From positions 62,001 through 126,000 of the forward strand of contig RAZB01000003.1 of the NCBI GenBank assembly GCA_003612515.1: DNA of 64,000 bases, read 5' to 3'. The position numbers were made by a program, and so were the translations under genes. The notes beneath the pieces are model-generated. The model was not told where the DNA came from. It saw nothing but the letters and a program-made list of their open reading frames with translations, and did not search any database. The stretch is from a bacterium D16-34 (GTDB taxonomy: Bacteria > Actinomycetota > Coriobacteriia > Coriobacteriales > Eggerthellaceae). This document shows positions 9,206 through 17,700 of this stretch, in pieces (position 1 is the stretch's first letter; every line of letters starts with the position of its first letter).

Positions 9206-9290
9206 TGGTGGGCGCGCTAGGATTCGAACCTAGGTAGGCAAAGCCAACGGGTTTACAGCCCGTCCCCTTTAACCACTCGGGCACACGCCC
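9206..9290 (-). tRNA. tRNA-Tyr (GTA anticodon)
   Basis: A class II tRNA of 85 bases including encoded CCA. Acceptor GGGCGTG pairs with CGCGCCC, anticodon loop CTGTAAA sits in an ACGGG/CCCGT stem, and a long variable arm (GGCTTTGCC region) precedes the T arm TAGGTTCGAATCCTA. It is the first gene of the transcript, followed by tRNA-Thr, tRNA-Met and tuf. Confidence 0.94.
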
Positions 9291-9369
9291 CTGATTCGCT
9301 GCTTAATTCATGTGTAATTATCAAGCTGCCTGCCCGCTATTTGGCTTTCCCAAATAAACGAGCAGGAGA

Positions 9370-9398
9370 ATAATACGCTACCAACAACTTGGTGTCAA
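9370..9398 (-). promoter_or_regulatory. Sigma-A type promoter of the tRNA-tuf-secE-nusG unit
   Basis: Minus strand: TTGACA, a 17-base spacer, TATTAT, about 80 bases upstream of tRNA-Tyr. This is one of the two best promoter matches in the window, fitting a unit that must be transcribed heavily. Confidence 0.85.
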
Positions 9399-9404
9399 CT
9401 GTTA

Positions 9405-9422
9405 ACACGCCCCCGGGCGTGT
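9405..9422. other. GC-rich hairpin just upstream of the tuf-unit promoter
   Basis: ACACGCCC and GGGCGTGT form an 8-bp perfect stem around CC, directly upstream of the -35 box. It could end transcripts arriving from the DNA glycosylase gene, but no T-run follows on that strand. The rest of the 282-bp gap 9291-9572 shows nothing else I can name. Confidence 0.4.
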
Positions 9423-9572
9423 CTCCACGATTTATCCGTTTTTCCGGCTCGTTGCATGGGCTTAGCACGTAAGTATAGCTATCAAAATGCCACATCAAAC
9501 CAAATTTCGCGAAAACTTTCGGCAAAGAGCGCTTTTATTGGCGCATATCTTCACCACTCCCCTTCACAGGTT

Positions 9573-10073
9573 TCACATAAGCTCACGCAAAATCGCTTGA
9601 TAAGCCTCCACTAAATCATCAAGACTCATTGCAGCATTCGCGCTACTTGTGGAGGGTAAAGCTTTATGGGTGACATTTGGATAGAGTGGCGCATCAAAAC
9701 ACTGGTAGAGTTGCGCAGCTTTTTTGCCTGTCGTAAAAACACACCGTATGGGGGCATTATCAAACACAACTGCAAGATTGTTCGGGAGTGGATTTGCTAT
9801 TGAGGCATCAGATGCTCCGGCAATCTCACATGAGGCCAACACATCCCACAAAGCTATATGATGCCTCAGCGCAAATGCGGTTCTTTCGTCAATCGTTTGC
9901 GGGACTGATTCATCAAACAATCCTGCCAACACCCGCCAAAACCTATTCTGCGGATGCGCGTAATAAAAACCGGCCTCGCGGGAGGCCGGTGATGGCATCG
10001 TTCCTAAAATGAGAACGGAGCTTTCTTTGTTATATATTGGCTGAAGTGGATGTTGTACTACTTCCACAAACAC
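9573..10073 (-). CDS. DNA-deoxyinosine/uracil-DNA glycosylase superfamily protein
   Basis: A 166-residue protein of the uracil-DNA glycosylase superfamily. It has LILGTMPSPASREAGFYYA and HPQNRFWRVLAGLF near the N-terminus and the late substrate loop ALPSTSSAN. These match the short hypoxanthine (deoxyinosine) glycosylase family, which excises deaminated bases. GTG 10073 is the likely start, nine bases after the stop of the NlpC/P60 gene, so the two are probably cotranscribed by simple adjacency. Family confident, exact base specificity not. Confidence 0.82.
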   Translation of the reverse strand: MFVEVVQHPLQPIYNKESSVLILGTMPSPASREAGFYYAHPQNRFWRVLAGLFDESVPQTIDERTAFALRHHIALWDVLASCEIAGASDASIANPLPNNLAVVFDNAPIRCVFTTGKKAAQLYQCFDAPLYPNVTHKALPSTSSANAAMSLDDLVEAYQAILRELM

Positions 10074-10082
10074 ATGGCTTTC

Positions 10083-11264
10083 TTAGAATTGTAATGCAGC
10101 CGTAAAACCAGACCAAGACAGCGGATCGGTGTCACGAACTAAAGCGCCAAATGTTGGAGCATGTACATAGTGCGTACCACCTGCGCTTACCGCAATGCCT
10201 ACATGACCATTACGCCACAAAACATCACCAGGACGCGCCTCAGATACGGGAACCACTCGAGCAGCAGCGGCATACTGAGCCTCACTTTGATGAGGAAGAT
10301 TAATGCCAACCTGTCGATATGCCCACGTTACCAATCCAGAGCAGTCAAAGGCATCAGGACCTTCAGCACCCCAAACATATGGGCAACCAATACGGCTCAT
10401 TGCATAGCCAACAACACTATCGTAGTTACCAACCGGATTTGACTGAACGGGAGTCTCAGGGGTTGCCACTACATTGTTGCTGGTGTCTACCGAACCACCA
10501 GTATTAGTATTGCCGGTTGCTTGCTGCTGTTGCTGTTGTTGCTCAACTTGAGCCTGACGAGCTGCTTCAGCCTCAGCTTGAGCGCGAGCTTCTGCTTCTG
10601 CGGCAGCTGCTGCGGCTGCAGCGGCTGCGGCGGCGGCTTGCTCTTGTTCAAGCAACTCGCGAGCTTCTTCGTCAAGCTGATTTAACAACTCTGAAGCATT
10701 GGAGACCTTGATTTGCACGTCTTCTTGAATTTGCTTAGCTTCCGCTGCTTTGTCTGCAGCAATTTGCTCTTGGTTAGCATATTCGTCACGTGCGGCTTGC
10801 AAGTCTTCGCGAAGTGCCTTAGTTTGCGACACCATATCAGTGTCATTTTGGTTCATCTGGGTAAGCAATGACCAGTTCTGCGTGAATTCGTCAAAAGAAG
10901 CTGCTCCAAGGATGAAGTCCAAAAAGGTAGAAGAGCCTGAGCGATACATGCTGCGTGCGCGGGTACCAAGTTGCCCTTGCAGCTCAGCAATTTGAGCATT
11001 GGCGTCATCAATTTTTGCTTGCTGCTCTTGCATTGCAGCCTGGGCAGCCTCTTGCTCGTCAAGAGCGCGATAGTAGTTATCAGCAGCGGTCTCAAGATCC
11101 GCTTGTAAACCAACAAGTTGATTGCGTACCTCATCTGCTTCTGCTTGTTTCTCAGCAGAAGTTACGGCGAAAGCTGTCTGGGGGGTAAGCATAGATGCAG
11201 CGCCTAAAAGTGCAGCGCCACCAAAGAAAGCTCGCCTTGAGAGTTCGATTGTATGCTCGCTCAT
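10083..11264 (-). CDS. Secreted NlpC/P60 peptidoglycan hydrolase with coiled-coil domain
   Basis: A 393-residue exported protein. A signal peptide with twin arginines (SRRAFFGGAALLGAASML, then QTAFA) is followed by a long coiled coil (~residues 35-215, PcsB-like). A low-complexity linker of 13 Ala, then Ala/Glu/Arg and a Gln run (~215-265), leads to a C-terminal NlpC/P60 domain. That domain has the catalytic Cys in DAFDCSGLVTWAYRQ and His in RNGHVGIAVS. Such proteins cut stem peptides during division. TAGGAGG before ATG 11264 decides the start; an upstream in-frame ATG at 11321 would add 19 residues before the signal peptide. The linker's GCN/CAG repeats are probably length-variable. Confidence 0.9.
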   Translation of the reverse strand: MSEHTIELSRRAFFGGAALLGAASMLTPQTAFAVTSAEKQAEADEVRNQLVGLQADLETAADNYYRALDEQEAAQAAMQEQQAKIDDANAQIAELQGQLGTRARSMYRSGSSTFLDFILGAASFDEFTQNWSLLTQMNQNDTDMVSQTKALREDLQAARDEYANQEQIAADKAAEAKQIQEDVQIKVSNASELLNQLDEEARELLEQEQAAAAAAAAAAAAAEAEARAQAEAEAARQAQVEQQQQQQQATGNTNTGGSVDTSNNVVATPETPVQSNPVGNYDSVVGYAMSRIGCPYVWGAEGPDAFDCSGLVTWAYRQVGINLPHQSEAQYAAAARVVPVSEARPGDVLWRNGHVGIAVSAGGTHYVHAPTFGALVRDTDPLSWSGFTAALQF

Positions 11265-11319
11265 GCGAATAATCCTCCTAGATTGAGCACGTAGTTTGAT
11301 TGGGCAAAAGCTTGAATGC

Positions 11320-11347
11320 ATGATAACACGTTTACACCTCTGAGCAA
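11320..11347 (-). promoter_or_regulatory. Possible promoter of the NlpC/P60 gene
   Basis: Minus strand TTGCTC, 16-base spacer, TATCAT, about 55 bases before the start codon. The -10 is good and the -35 is weak. It is the best candidate in the 315-bp gap 11265-11579, which otherwise holds only the putP terminator. Confidence 0.35.
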
Positions 11348-11450
11348 AAAAGTGTGAACGCCCTATTCATAACCCCAGGTCAATTATGTAGCATTCGTTG
11401 ATTATAAAGAAGATGTGAACAAAGTGGCGGCGAAAGGCTTTTATGAGCGC

Positions 11451-11491
11451 CTAAAGAAAAAGGCCTGCCGCTGGTTTTCGACAGACCTTTT
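11451..11491 (-). terminator. Terminator of putP
   Basis: On the minus strand AAAAGGTCTGTCG and GGCAGGCCTTTT form an imperfect stem followed by TTTTTCTTT, about 90 bases past the putP stop. Confidence 0.7.
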
Positions 11492-11579
11492 ATCGCACAA
11501 ATCTTTATGACTTTGTTTTTACAAACAACAGTTGAGTCAAGCACACAAAACCTCACGTGCCTTGCCTCTAGCGGTTTAC

Positions 11580-13205
11580 CTATTCTGCCGCCTCTGCTGC
11601 ATGAGCTACACGAGCAGCTTCTGCGGAGGTCTTAGCCTCAAGATCATCTGCGTGATCCATGTAATGATCAAACTCATACAAAACTGCATCAGAGGGCAAA
11701 GGTGAAAGCTTAGAGCCGATTACAATTGCCAACGCAGACAAGATAAAGGCCGGCAGAAGCTCATAAATTCCAAATACGCCACCAAGTGGAGCAATAAGGT
11801 TGTGCCATACCAACACCGCAACCGTGCCGGTAACCATACCTGCAACCGCACCTTGCCAGGTCGTACGGCGCCAATACAAACTAAAGAGCGTAAGCGGACC
11901 GAAGGACGCGCCCAAGCCAGCCCAGGCATAACTGACGACGTAAAAGATAGATGAGTTTTCGTCGTAGGCGACAAAGATGCCGAACAAAAAGACGACGATG
12001 AGCGTAATGCGAGCCACGATCATGACCTGACGATCTGTCGCCTTCTTATTAATGACGCCACGGTAAATGTTTTCGGCAACCGAAGATCCGGTAATAAGCA
12101 GATACGAAGACGAAGAGGACATCGAAGCTGCCAAGATACCTGAAACCACCACGCCACACAAAAATGACGGCAAGATCATACGAGAAAGCACGATGAAGAT
12201 ATTCTCGGCTGCAGACTGCGTACCGAATTCAAGTGGAATAACTGCACGTCCGACAAGACCAATGCAAATAGCGCAGAAAAGCGCAACAACAACCCAGGTA
12301 ACCGCGATGGTTCGTGAGCGCTTAATTTCTTCAGCACTGCGAATGCCCATGAAGCGAACAAGCACCTGAGGCATGCCAAAATAGCCTAAGCCCCATGCCA
12401 TCATAGAAACGATTGAGAGCACGCCATAAGGAGCTGCATCACCAAAGAGCGGCATATTGTTTTCTGTCATTTGCGCGCCCGCATCACTCAAGACTGGAAC
12501 CGCAATTTCTGTGCCCGACAAAAAGCCCGGGATGCCCTGCAAAAATGCAGCAACGTTTTCAACGCCACCTGCCCAGGTAATAGAACCAATCAATACGATG
12601 GCTAAGGCAAAAAACATCAAGCAACCTTGAACAAAGTCAGTTGCAACAACCGACAAATAACCGCCTACCAGCGTGTAGAGGAATACGATAATTGCTCCCA
12701 ATACCATCATGGTGGCATAGTCAAGACCAAACAGCGTATTGAACAGCTTGCCGCATGTTACAAAACAGCTACCAACATATACGCAGAAAAAGACCAAGAT
12801 GATCAAAGCTGCAATAGTGGAAACGATATTTCGATCGTCATGAAAACGACGCGAATAGAAACCAGGCAGCGTAATAGAGTCACCCGCTACTACTGAATAC
12901 TTGCGCAGACGCTTCGCTACAAATCTCCAATTGAGATAGGTGCCAATTGCAAGACCAATTGCTGTCCAACCCGCATCAGATGCGCCCGTAAAATAAGCTA
13001 CGCCAGGAAGACCCATCAAAAGATAACCCGACATGTCCGATGCTTCTGCCGACAGAGCAGTCAGCCAAGGGCCAACCTTTCTGCCCCCCAGGAAGTACTC
13101 AGACGCTGATGAATTAGAGCGCTTCATATACACAAAGCCGATGGTTAATACCACGATGAAGTAAACGAGCATCGCGATCATAACCCAAAAGTCACCAGAG
13201 ACCAT
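11580..13205 (-). CDS. putP: Sodium/proline symporter
   Basis: A 541-residue membrane protein of the solute:sodium symporter family. Roughly thirteen hydrophobic segments are visible. The strongly conserved SAEASDMSGYLLMGLPG stretch in the second segment and LVGGYLSVVATDFVQG in the middle are typical of PutP. It takes up proline with Na+. The C-terminal tail is charged and Ala-rich (EAKTSAEAARVAHAAEAAE). AAAGGGGGAG precedes the ATG. It is divergent from the aminotransferase gene; a TATAAT on the minus strand at 13245-13250 may serve it. Confidence 0.93.
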   Translation of the reverse strand: MVSGDFWVMIAMLVYFIVVLTIGFVYMKRSNSSASEYFLGGRKVGPWLTALSAEASDMSGYLLMGLPGVAYFTGASDAGWTAIGLAIGTYLNWRFVAKRLRKYSVVAGDSITLPGFYSRRFHDDRNIVSTIAALIILVFFCVYVGSCFVTCGKLFNTLFGLDYATMMVLGAIIVFLYTLVGGYLSVVATDFVQGCLMFFALAIVLIGSITWAGGVENVAAFLQGIPGFLSGTEIAVPVLSDAGAQMTENNMPLFGDAAPYGVLSIVSMMAWGLGYFGMPQVLVRFMGIRSAEEIKRSRTIAVTWVVVALFCAICIGLVGRAVIPLEFGTQSAAENIFIVLSRMILPSFLCGVVVSGILAASMSSSSSYLLITGSSVAENIYRGVINKKATDRQVMIVARITLIVVFLFGIFVAYDENSSIFYVVSYAWAGLGASFGPLTLFSLYWRRTTWQGAVAGMVTGTVAVLVWHNLIAPLGGVFGIYELLPAFILSALAIVIGSKLSPLPSDAVLYEFDHYMDHADDLEAKTSAEAARVAHAAEAAE

Positions 13206-13266
13206 GTGCTCCCCCTTTCAAACCGTACTAATAAAACGGGTGAGATTATAGGGCATTGATGACCTC

Positions 13267-13295
13267 TCGACGCTCATTAAGCGAAACTTTATACT
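13267..13295 (+). promoter_or_regulatory. Probable promoter of the aminotransferase gene
   Basis: TCGACG, exactly 17 bases, TATACT, ending about 60 bases before the ATG at 13357. The -35 matches four of six and the -10 five of six consensus bases. Confidence 0.5.
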
Positions 13296-13356
13296 GGGAA
13301 CGGTATGACTGTGAAATGATATGCCTATCGCAATTGATAAACGGAAAGGAAGATCG

Positions 13357-14652
13357 ATGCCAACCTATGCAGATTTAAGTACCGAAGAGCTTGAGGCGCT
13401 TAAAGCAGAACTGGAGCAAACCTACGCCGAAATTAAAGCACGCGGATTAAAGCTTAATATGGCGCGCGGTAAGCCAGCGCAAGCTCAACTCGATCTGAGC
13501 ATGCCCATGCTCGAAAGCGTAACCACCTTAAAAGACTGCACCGCTCAAGATGGCACCGATTGCCGCAACTATGGCGTTTTAGATGGCCTGCCCGAGGCAA
13601 AAGCACTTATGGCTACCATGCTTGATGATGAACCAGAAAACGTCATCGTATTCGGAAATGCAAGCTTGAATATCATGTATGACACCTTGGCACGCATTTG
13701 GATGTTTGGCACGCAAGGCGAAAAGCCCTGGGGTCAACTTGACACCGTAAAGTGGATCTGCCCAGCTCCCGGCTACGATCGCCATTTCGGCATCACCGAG
13801 GAATTCGGTATTGAGATGATTACGGTTCCTATGAACGAAGACGGTCCAGATATGGATGAGGTGGAACGCCTCGTTGCAGCAGATCCTTCCATCAAAGGCA
13901 TCTGGTGTGTTCCCACCTATTCCAACCCTGGTGGCGTAACGTATTCTGATGAAGTTGTTCGCCGTCTTGCCAGCATGCAAACAGCAGCTCCAGATTTTCG
14001 CATCTTCTGGGACAACGCCTATTGCGTGCACCACTTATTTGACAACCCGCAAGAGCAAGACCACGTTTTAGATATCGCGAAAGCTTCTGCTGAGGCCGGA
14101 AACCCGAATCGTCCGCTTAAGTTTGCATCAACTTCTAAGGTCACCTTCCCCGGTGCAGGCATCTCAGCACTTGCTGCAAGCCCTGAAAATGTCGCCGAAA
14201 TCAAAAAGCGTATGGGTGTTCAAACCATCGGACATGACAAGCTCAATCAAATGCGCCACGTATACTTTTTACAGGATGCGCAGGGCATTCGCAATCACAT
14301 GGCAAAGCATGCTGCAATTTTGCGTCCTAAGTTTGAACTGGTGGTCGAAAAACTCAACGATGGTCTCACCGAAGTTGACGGCTGCAGCTGGTCTAATCCG
14401 CGCGGTGGCTATTTCATTAGCTTCAACGGACCAGACGGCACTGCAAAACGCGTTGTCGAACTGGCAAAAGAGGCTGGTGTTACCATGACTGGCGCTGGCG
14501 CTACTTATCCGTACAAAAAGGACCCCCATGACGCAAATATTCGCATTGCTCCAACGCTTCCCCCGCTTGAGGAGCTGGATGCCGCAATGGATGTATTTGT
14601 CACGTGCGTCAAACTAGCTGCGGTTGAAAAATTGCTCGAAAAGACAAAGTAG
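13357..14652 (+). CDS. Aspartate aminotransferase, class Ic (PF12897-type)
   Basis: A 431-residue PLP enzyme. The signature features of the Asp_aminotransf (class Ic) family are seen: GKPAQAQLDLS early, NYGVLDGLPEAKALM, ICPAPGYDRHFGI, VPTYSNPGGVTYSD, the pyridine-binding Asp in FWDNAYCVHHL, and the Schiff-base Lys in FASTSKVTFPGAG. The family is frequent in Actinobacteria and transfers the amino group between aspartate and 2-oxoglutarate. ATG 13357 with GGAAAGGA ahead is preferred over the in-frame ATG at 13321, which lacks a ribosome binding site. Monocistronic, with its own promoter and terminator. Confidence 0.88.
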   Translation: MPTYADLSTEELEALKAELEQTYAEIKARGLKLNMARGKPAQAQLDLSMPMLESVTTLKDCTAQDGTDCRNYGVLDGLPEAKALMATMLDDEPENVIVFGNASLNIMYDTLARIWMFGTQGEKPWGQLDTVKWICPAPGYDRHFGITEEFGIEMITVPMNEDGPDMDEVERLVAADPSIKGIWCVPTYSNPGGVTYSDEVVRRLASMQTAAPDFRIFWDNAYCVHHLFDNPQEQDHVLDIAKASAEAGNPNRPLKFASTSKVTFPGAGISALAASPENVAEIKKRMGVQTIGHDKLNQMRHVYFLQDAQGIRNHMAKHAAILRPKFELVVEKLNDGLTEVDGCSWSNPRGGYFISFNGPDGTAKRVVELAKEAGVTMTGAGATYPYKKDPHDANIRIAPTLPPLEELDAAMDVFVTCVKLAAVEKLLEKTK

Positions 14653-14713
14653 TGCCTGTTCAGTCAAGTGTATTACGCGCTCACGGTAAAATCCGGGTTA
14701 TAAGATAAAACCT

Positions 14714-14743
14714 AAGGCGACCTGTTTGGGTCGCCTTTTTTGT
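14714..14743 (+). terminator. Terminator of the aminotransferase gene
   Basis: AAGGCGACC and GGGTCGCCTT form a stem around TGTTT, followed by TTTTTTGTG. The convergent lhr gene ends 55 bases further on. Confidence 0.9.
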
Positions 14744-14797
14744 GTTGGGGCTCCGTACGATTCCCTGGATACGTAATCGCGCAGACGCGCGGCGCCA

Positions 14798-17700
14798 TCA
14801 AAACGGCGACGTATAGAGGCGCATCCCGTCAGGTAGTCGCACAAACCCCGCTTGAGCAAGGAGTAAGTCGAAACCACTCTCAAATACCGATTGGCCATTA
14901 CATGTTTGCACCACAAGCTTTTTGCGAGCACGCTCGGATGCCGATTCTGCTTGCAACAACGCCTCTGGGCAAGCTGCGAGAGCTTTAAACGCGCGAAGTA
15001 AAACTGATGTATCGTCAGTAAAAGTTACGAGGTTCTTTAATCCTGCAGAAGCAAAGAGCACGGGTGTACCAGCGCACATAACCACCACAGAACCGCTTTT
15101 TCTGCTTGGCTTTATGCCCTCTGCTACAGGCCAGGCAAGACCTGCGCCATACAGGCATGCAGGATCGTCGGCTGACAGCACAAACATGTCATCTTTTTTA
15201 AGATCTGATGCAGAAACATACGAGCGCAATGTGTTGATGGTTTCGGTGGTAGCAAATTGCACAGGACCGAGGTTTTCTACAAACATGCCTCGCACGATCA
15301 TGCCCTGCTCCTCCATTTGACGAAGTACAGGATACAGATAAGTTAGGCCGCCTTTACATCCCGCCAACAAGGCAATATCACGCGTAATGACCCCGTACGC
15401 ATCTAAGAGTGCTTCGACCAAACCAATTGCTTGTGACGTCGAATCTTCTTGCGAAGGTACTGTCAGAGACCATATGCCCTCGTAGGCGCTGAGTGCTTTT
15501 GTGCGCTCAATAACTGAGCGGCGCGCTGTTTGCTTAGCTGCGTATAATTCAGAGCGATAATGTGACGTGGATCTTCTGCTTCGCACTCGGTTATGCGAAC
15601 GCACATGTTTGGTATCGCTTTTTGTTGCAGATGCCTCTAACGTTTGACTGGCTTGCCGAATAAATGCAGCTGAAGTTGATGTAGCCCTTCCCTGTGAGGC
15701 AAGAACTCGCAATGCTTTAAGCGCCGTTTGCTCATCAATCAAAACATCCGGATTGTTTTCGAGCATGTGTAACAGTTGACTTGCGCTACAAGGACCTCTC
15801 TTAACCAAGCATTGCGCTACGCTTTGCAAACTATACGCACTTTCTCCCTCAAAATGCGCTTCGTCAAACGAGAGCGTTATATGCGATCCTCCGACCTGAT
15901 CAAAAGCGAGCGGAGCAAATGGCGAATCAGCAGGATATAGCGAAACAAGCATGTCCGAACCGAGCCCTTGAGCTTTCCAGACAACCTCGCCTTGATTGAG
16001 TAATTCTTCGAGATATGCCGGTTTGTAATTTCTCACACGGGTGGGAAATATCGTACGCTCCCATAATGCGGCAGGAAAAGCGAGGCCTTCAAATTGCGCA
16101 ATAACCTCAGCCACTCCTTCTATTCCTTGCAAGTAAGGTGCACCTTCGTTACCTCTCCCCTGTAAATCAAAGAGAAATCGCAGGTAAACATCTGAGTCAA
16201 CAGGGCGAATATGCGCTTGTATTTGTGCTTGTGTAGCAGATCGTACACGCTTGAAAACCTGCGCTGATATATAGGTTTTTTCGGCGCCGTGCACATCTGT
16301 ACCGAATTTGCCTTCTAGCAAAGAGCCTGTTGCGGCAAGTCTTGCAAGCGCATCTTTTGCAAACCCAATCCCTACAAATGCCCATGATGCAAATGCTTCA
16401 ACAGAAAAGCTTGCGTGAGTTCGGGCGAATACATATGCCAACTCATCGATGCTTGATGTGGCTGAATTTTGGGCAGACTCATGGTGAGCTTTTTCGCGAA
16501 CACGTTCTATCATATCGGGATTATTGATCTTGATTGACGCCACATCTGAAAGATATTGAGCCGCCTGCACACTTGCCCAAAAGATATGTTCGCCAAATAT
16601 AAAACTCACAACGCGCTGTTGTTGCTCAAGATAAGCCAAATATCCAGCTAGCTGATCTGGCGAGCCTTCTATGCGTAAAGCAAGTTCACTTTGGCTTGCA
16701 TATCCGAGATGAACCAAAAGGTCGAATACGCTCTCTTCGCCAGAAGGCACACGATAAGCATCAAGCCTTTGCAGTTGTTGCTCTATCACATGCTCAGCAG
16801 ACAGATCAACAAGCGAAGCTATATCTTGAGTGCCAAGCAGTTCTTTTAAAAGCTCCGGGTCAACCGACAAAAGCGATGCAGCACGTTCTGCATGTGGCAT
16901 ATCGGTATCATAGAGATGATCCCCCACATAACCAAAGAGCAAATTCGCCGCAAAGGGCGATGGAACCTGCGTTTGAATGCTGCTTATATGGATGGTATGG
17001 CTGGCGAGCTTTCGCATAACATCAGATAGGGCAGCTAAGTCAAAGACATCAACCAAGCACTCTCGGGCAGCCTCAAGAGTTATCGGAAAATCAGGAAGTG
17101 TCCTTGCAACCTCCAAAAGCTGCCCCGCCGCATGACGCTGCTGCCACAGCGGCATGCGCTTGCCGTACCCTTTCGTGCGCAGAATTAGTGCGCGCGCCGC
17201 ACATTCGCGAAAACGTGCAGCAAACAGCGCCGTTGTCTCAATAAGATGCGTGACAATCTCGACAAGCTCATCAGGATCGAACAAAAACAGCTCAATGCCC
17301 GGAATGGTTGTTTCTGTGAGCGGATAGCGAAGGATAATTCCGTCGTCGTTTGCACCAACTTGCGCATCGAAGCCTTCGGTGGCCATTACGCGTTGCGCGA
17401 CCGCGAGCGCCCAGGGTTCATGCACGCGCCTACCGAAAGGCGTATGAAGTATGATGCGCCACTGACCGGCCTCGTCTTCGCACTGCTCAACGACGAGCTG
17501 CTTGTCAGTGGGAATAACATGCGTTGCCGCTTTCTGCATGCCCAGATAGTGCGCTAGATTGTCTTGGGCATACTCGTCAAGACCTGCGCGCGAAAGCCGC
17601 GTCTGTGCCGCCGGCGAAAAGCTTGGCGCTTTATGTTCCTGGGCATCCTGGGCATCTTGGGTATCCTGGACACCTTGAGTATCTTCGGCATCTTGGACGC

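Noticed and set aside
10520-10660. Repeat array in the NlpC/P60 gene considered as CRISPR or a mobile repeat
   Set aside because: It is in-frame GCN/CAG low-complexity coding for an Ala/Gln linker, not spaced repeats.
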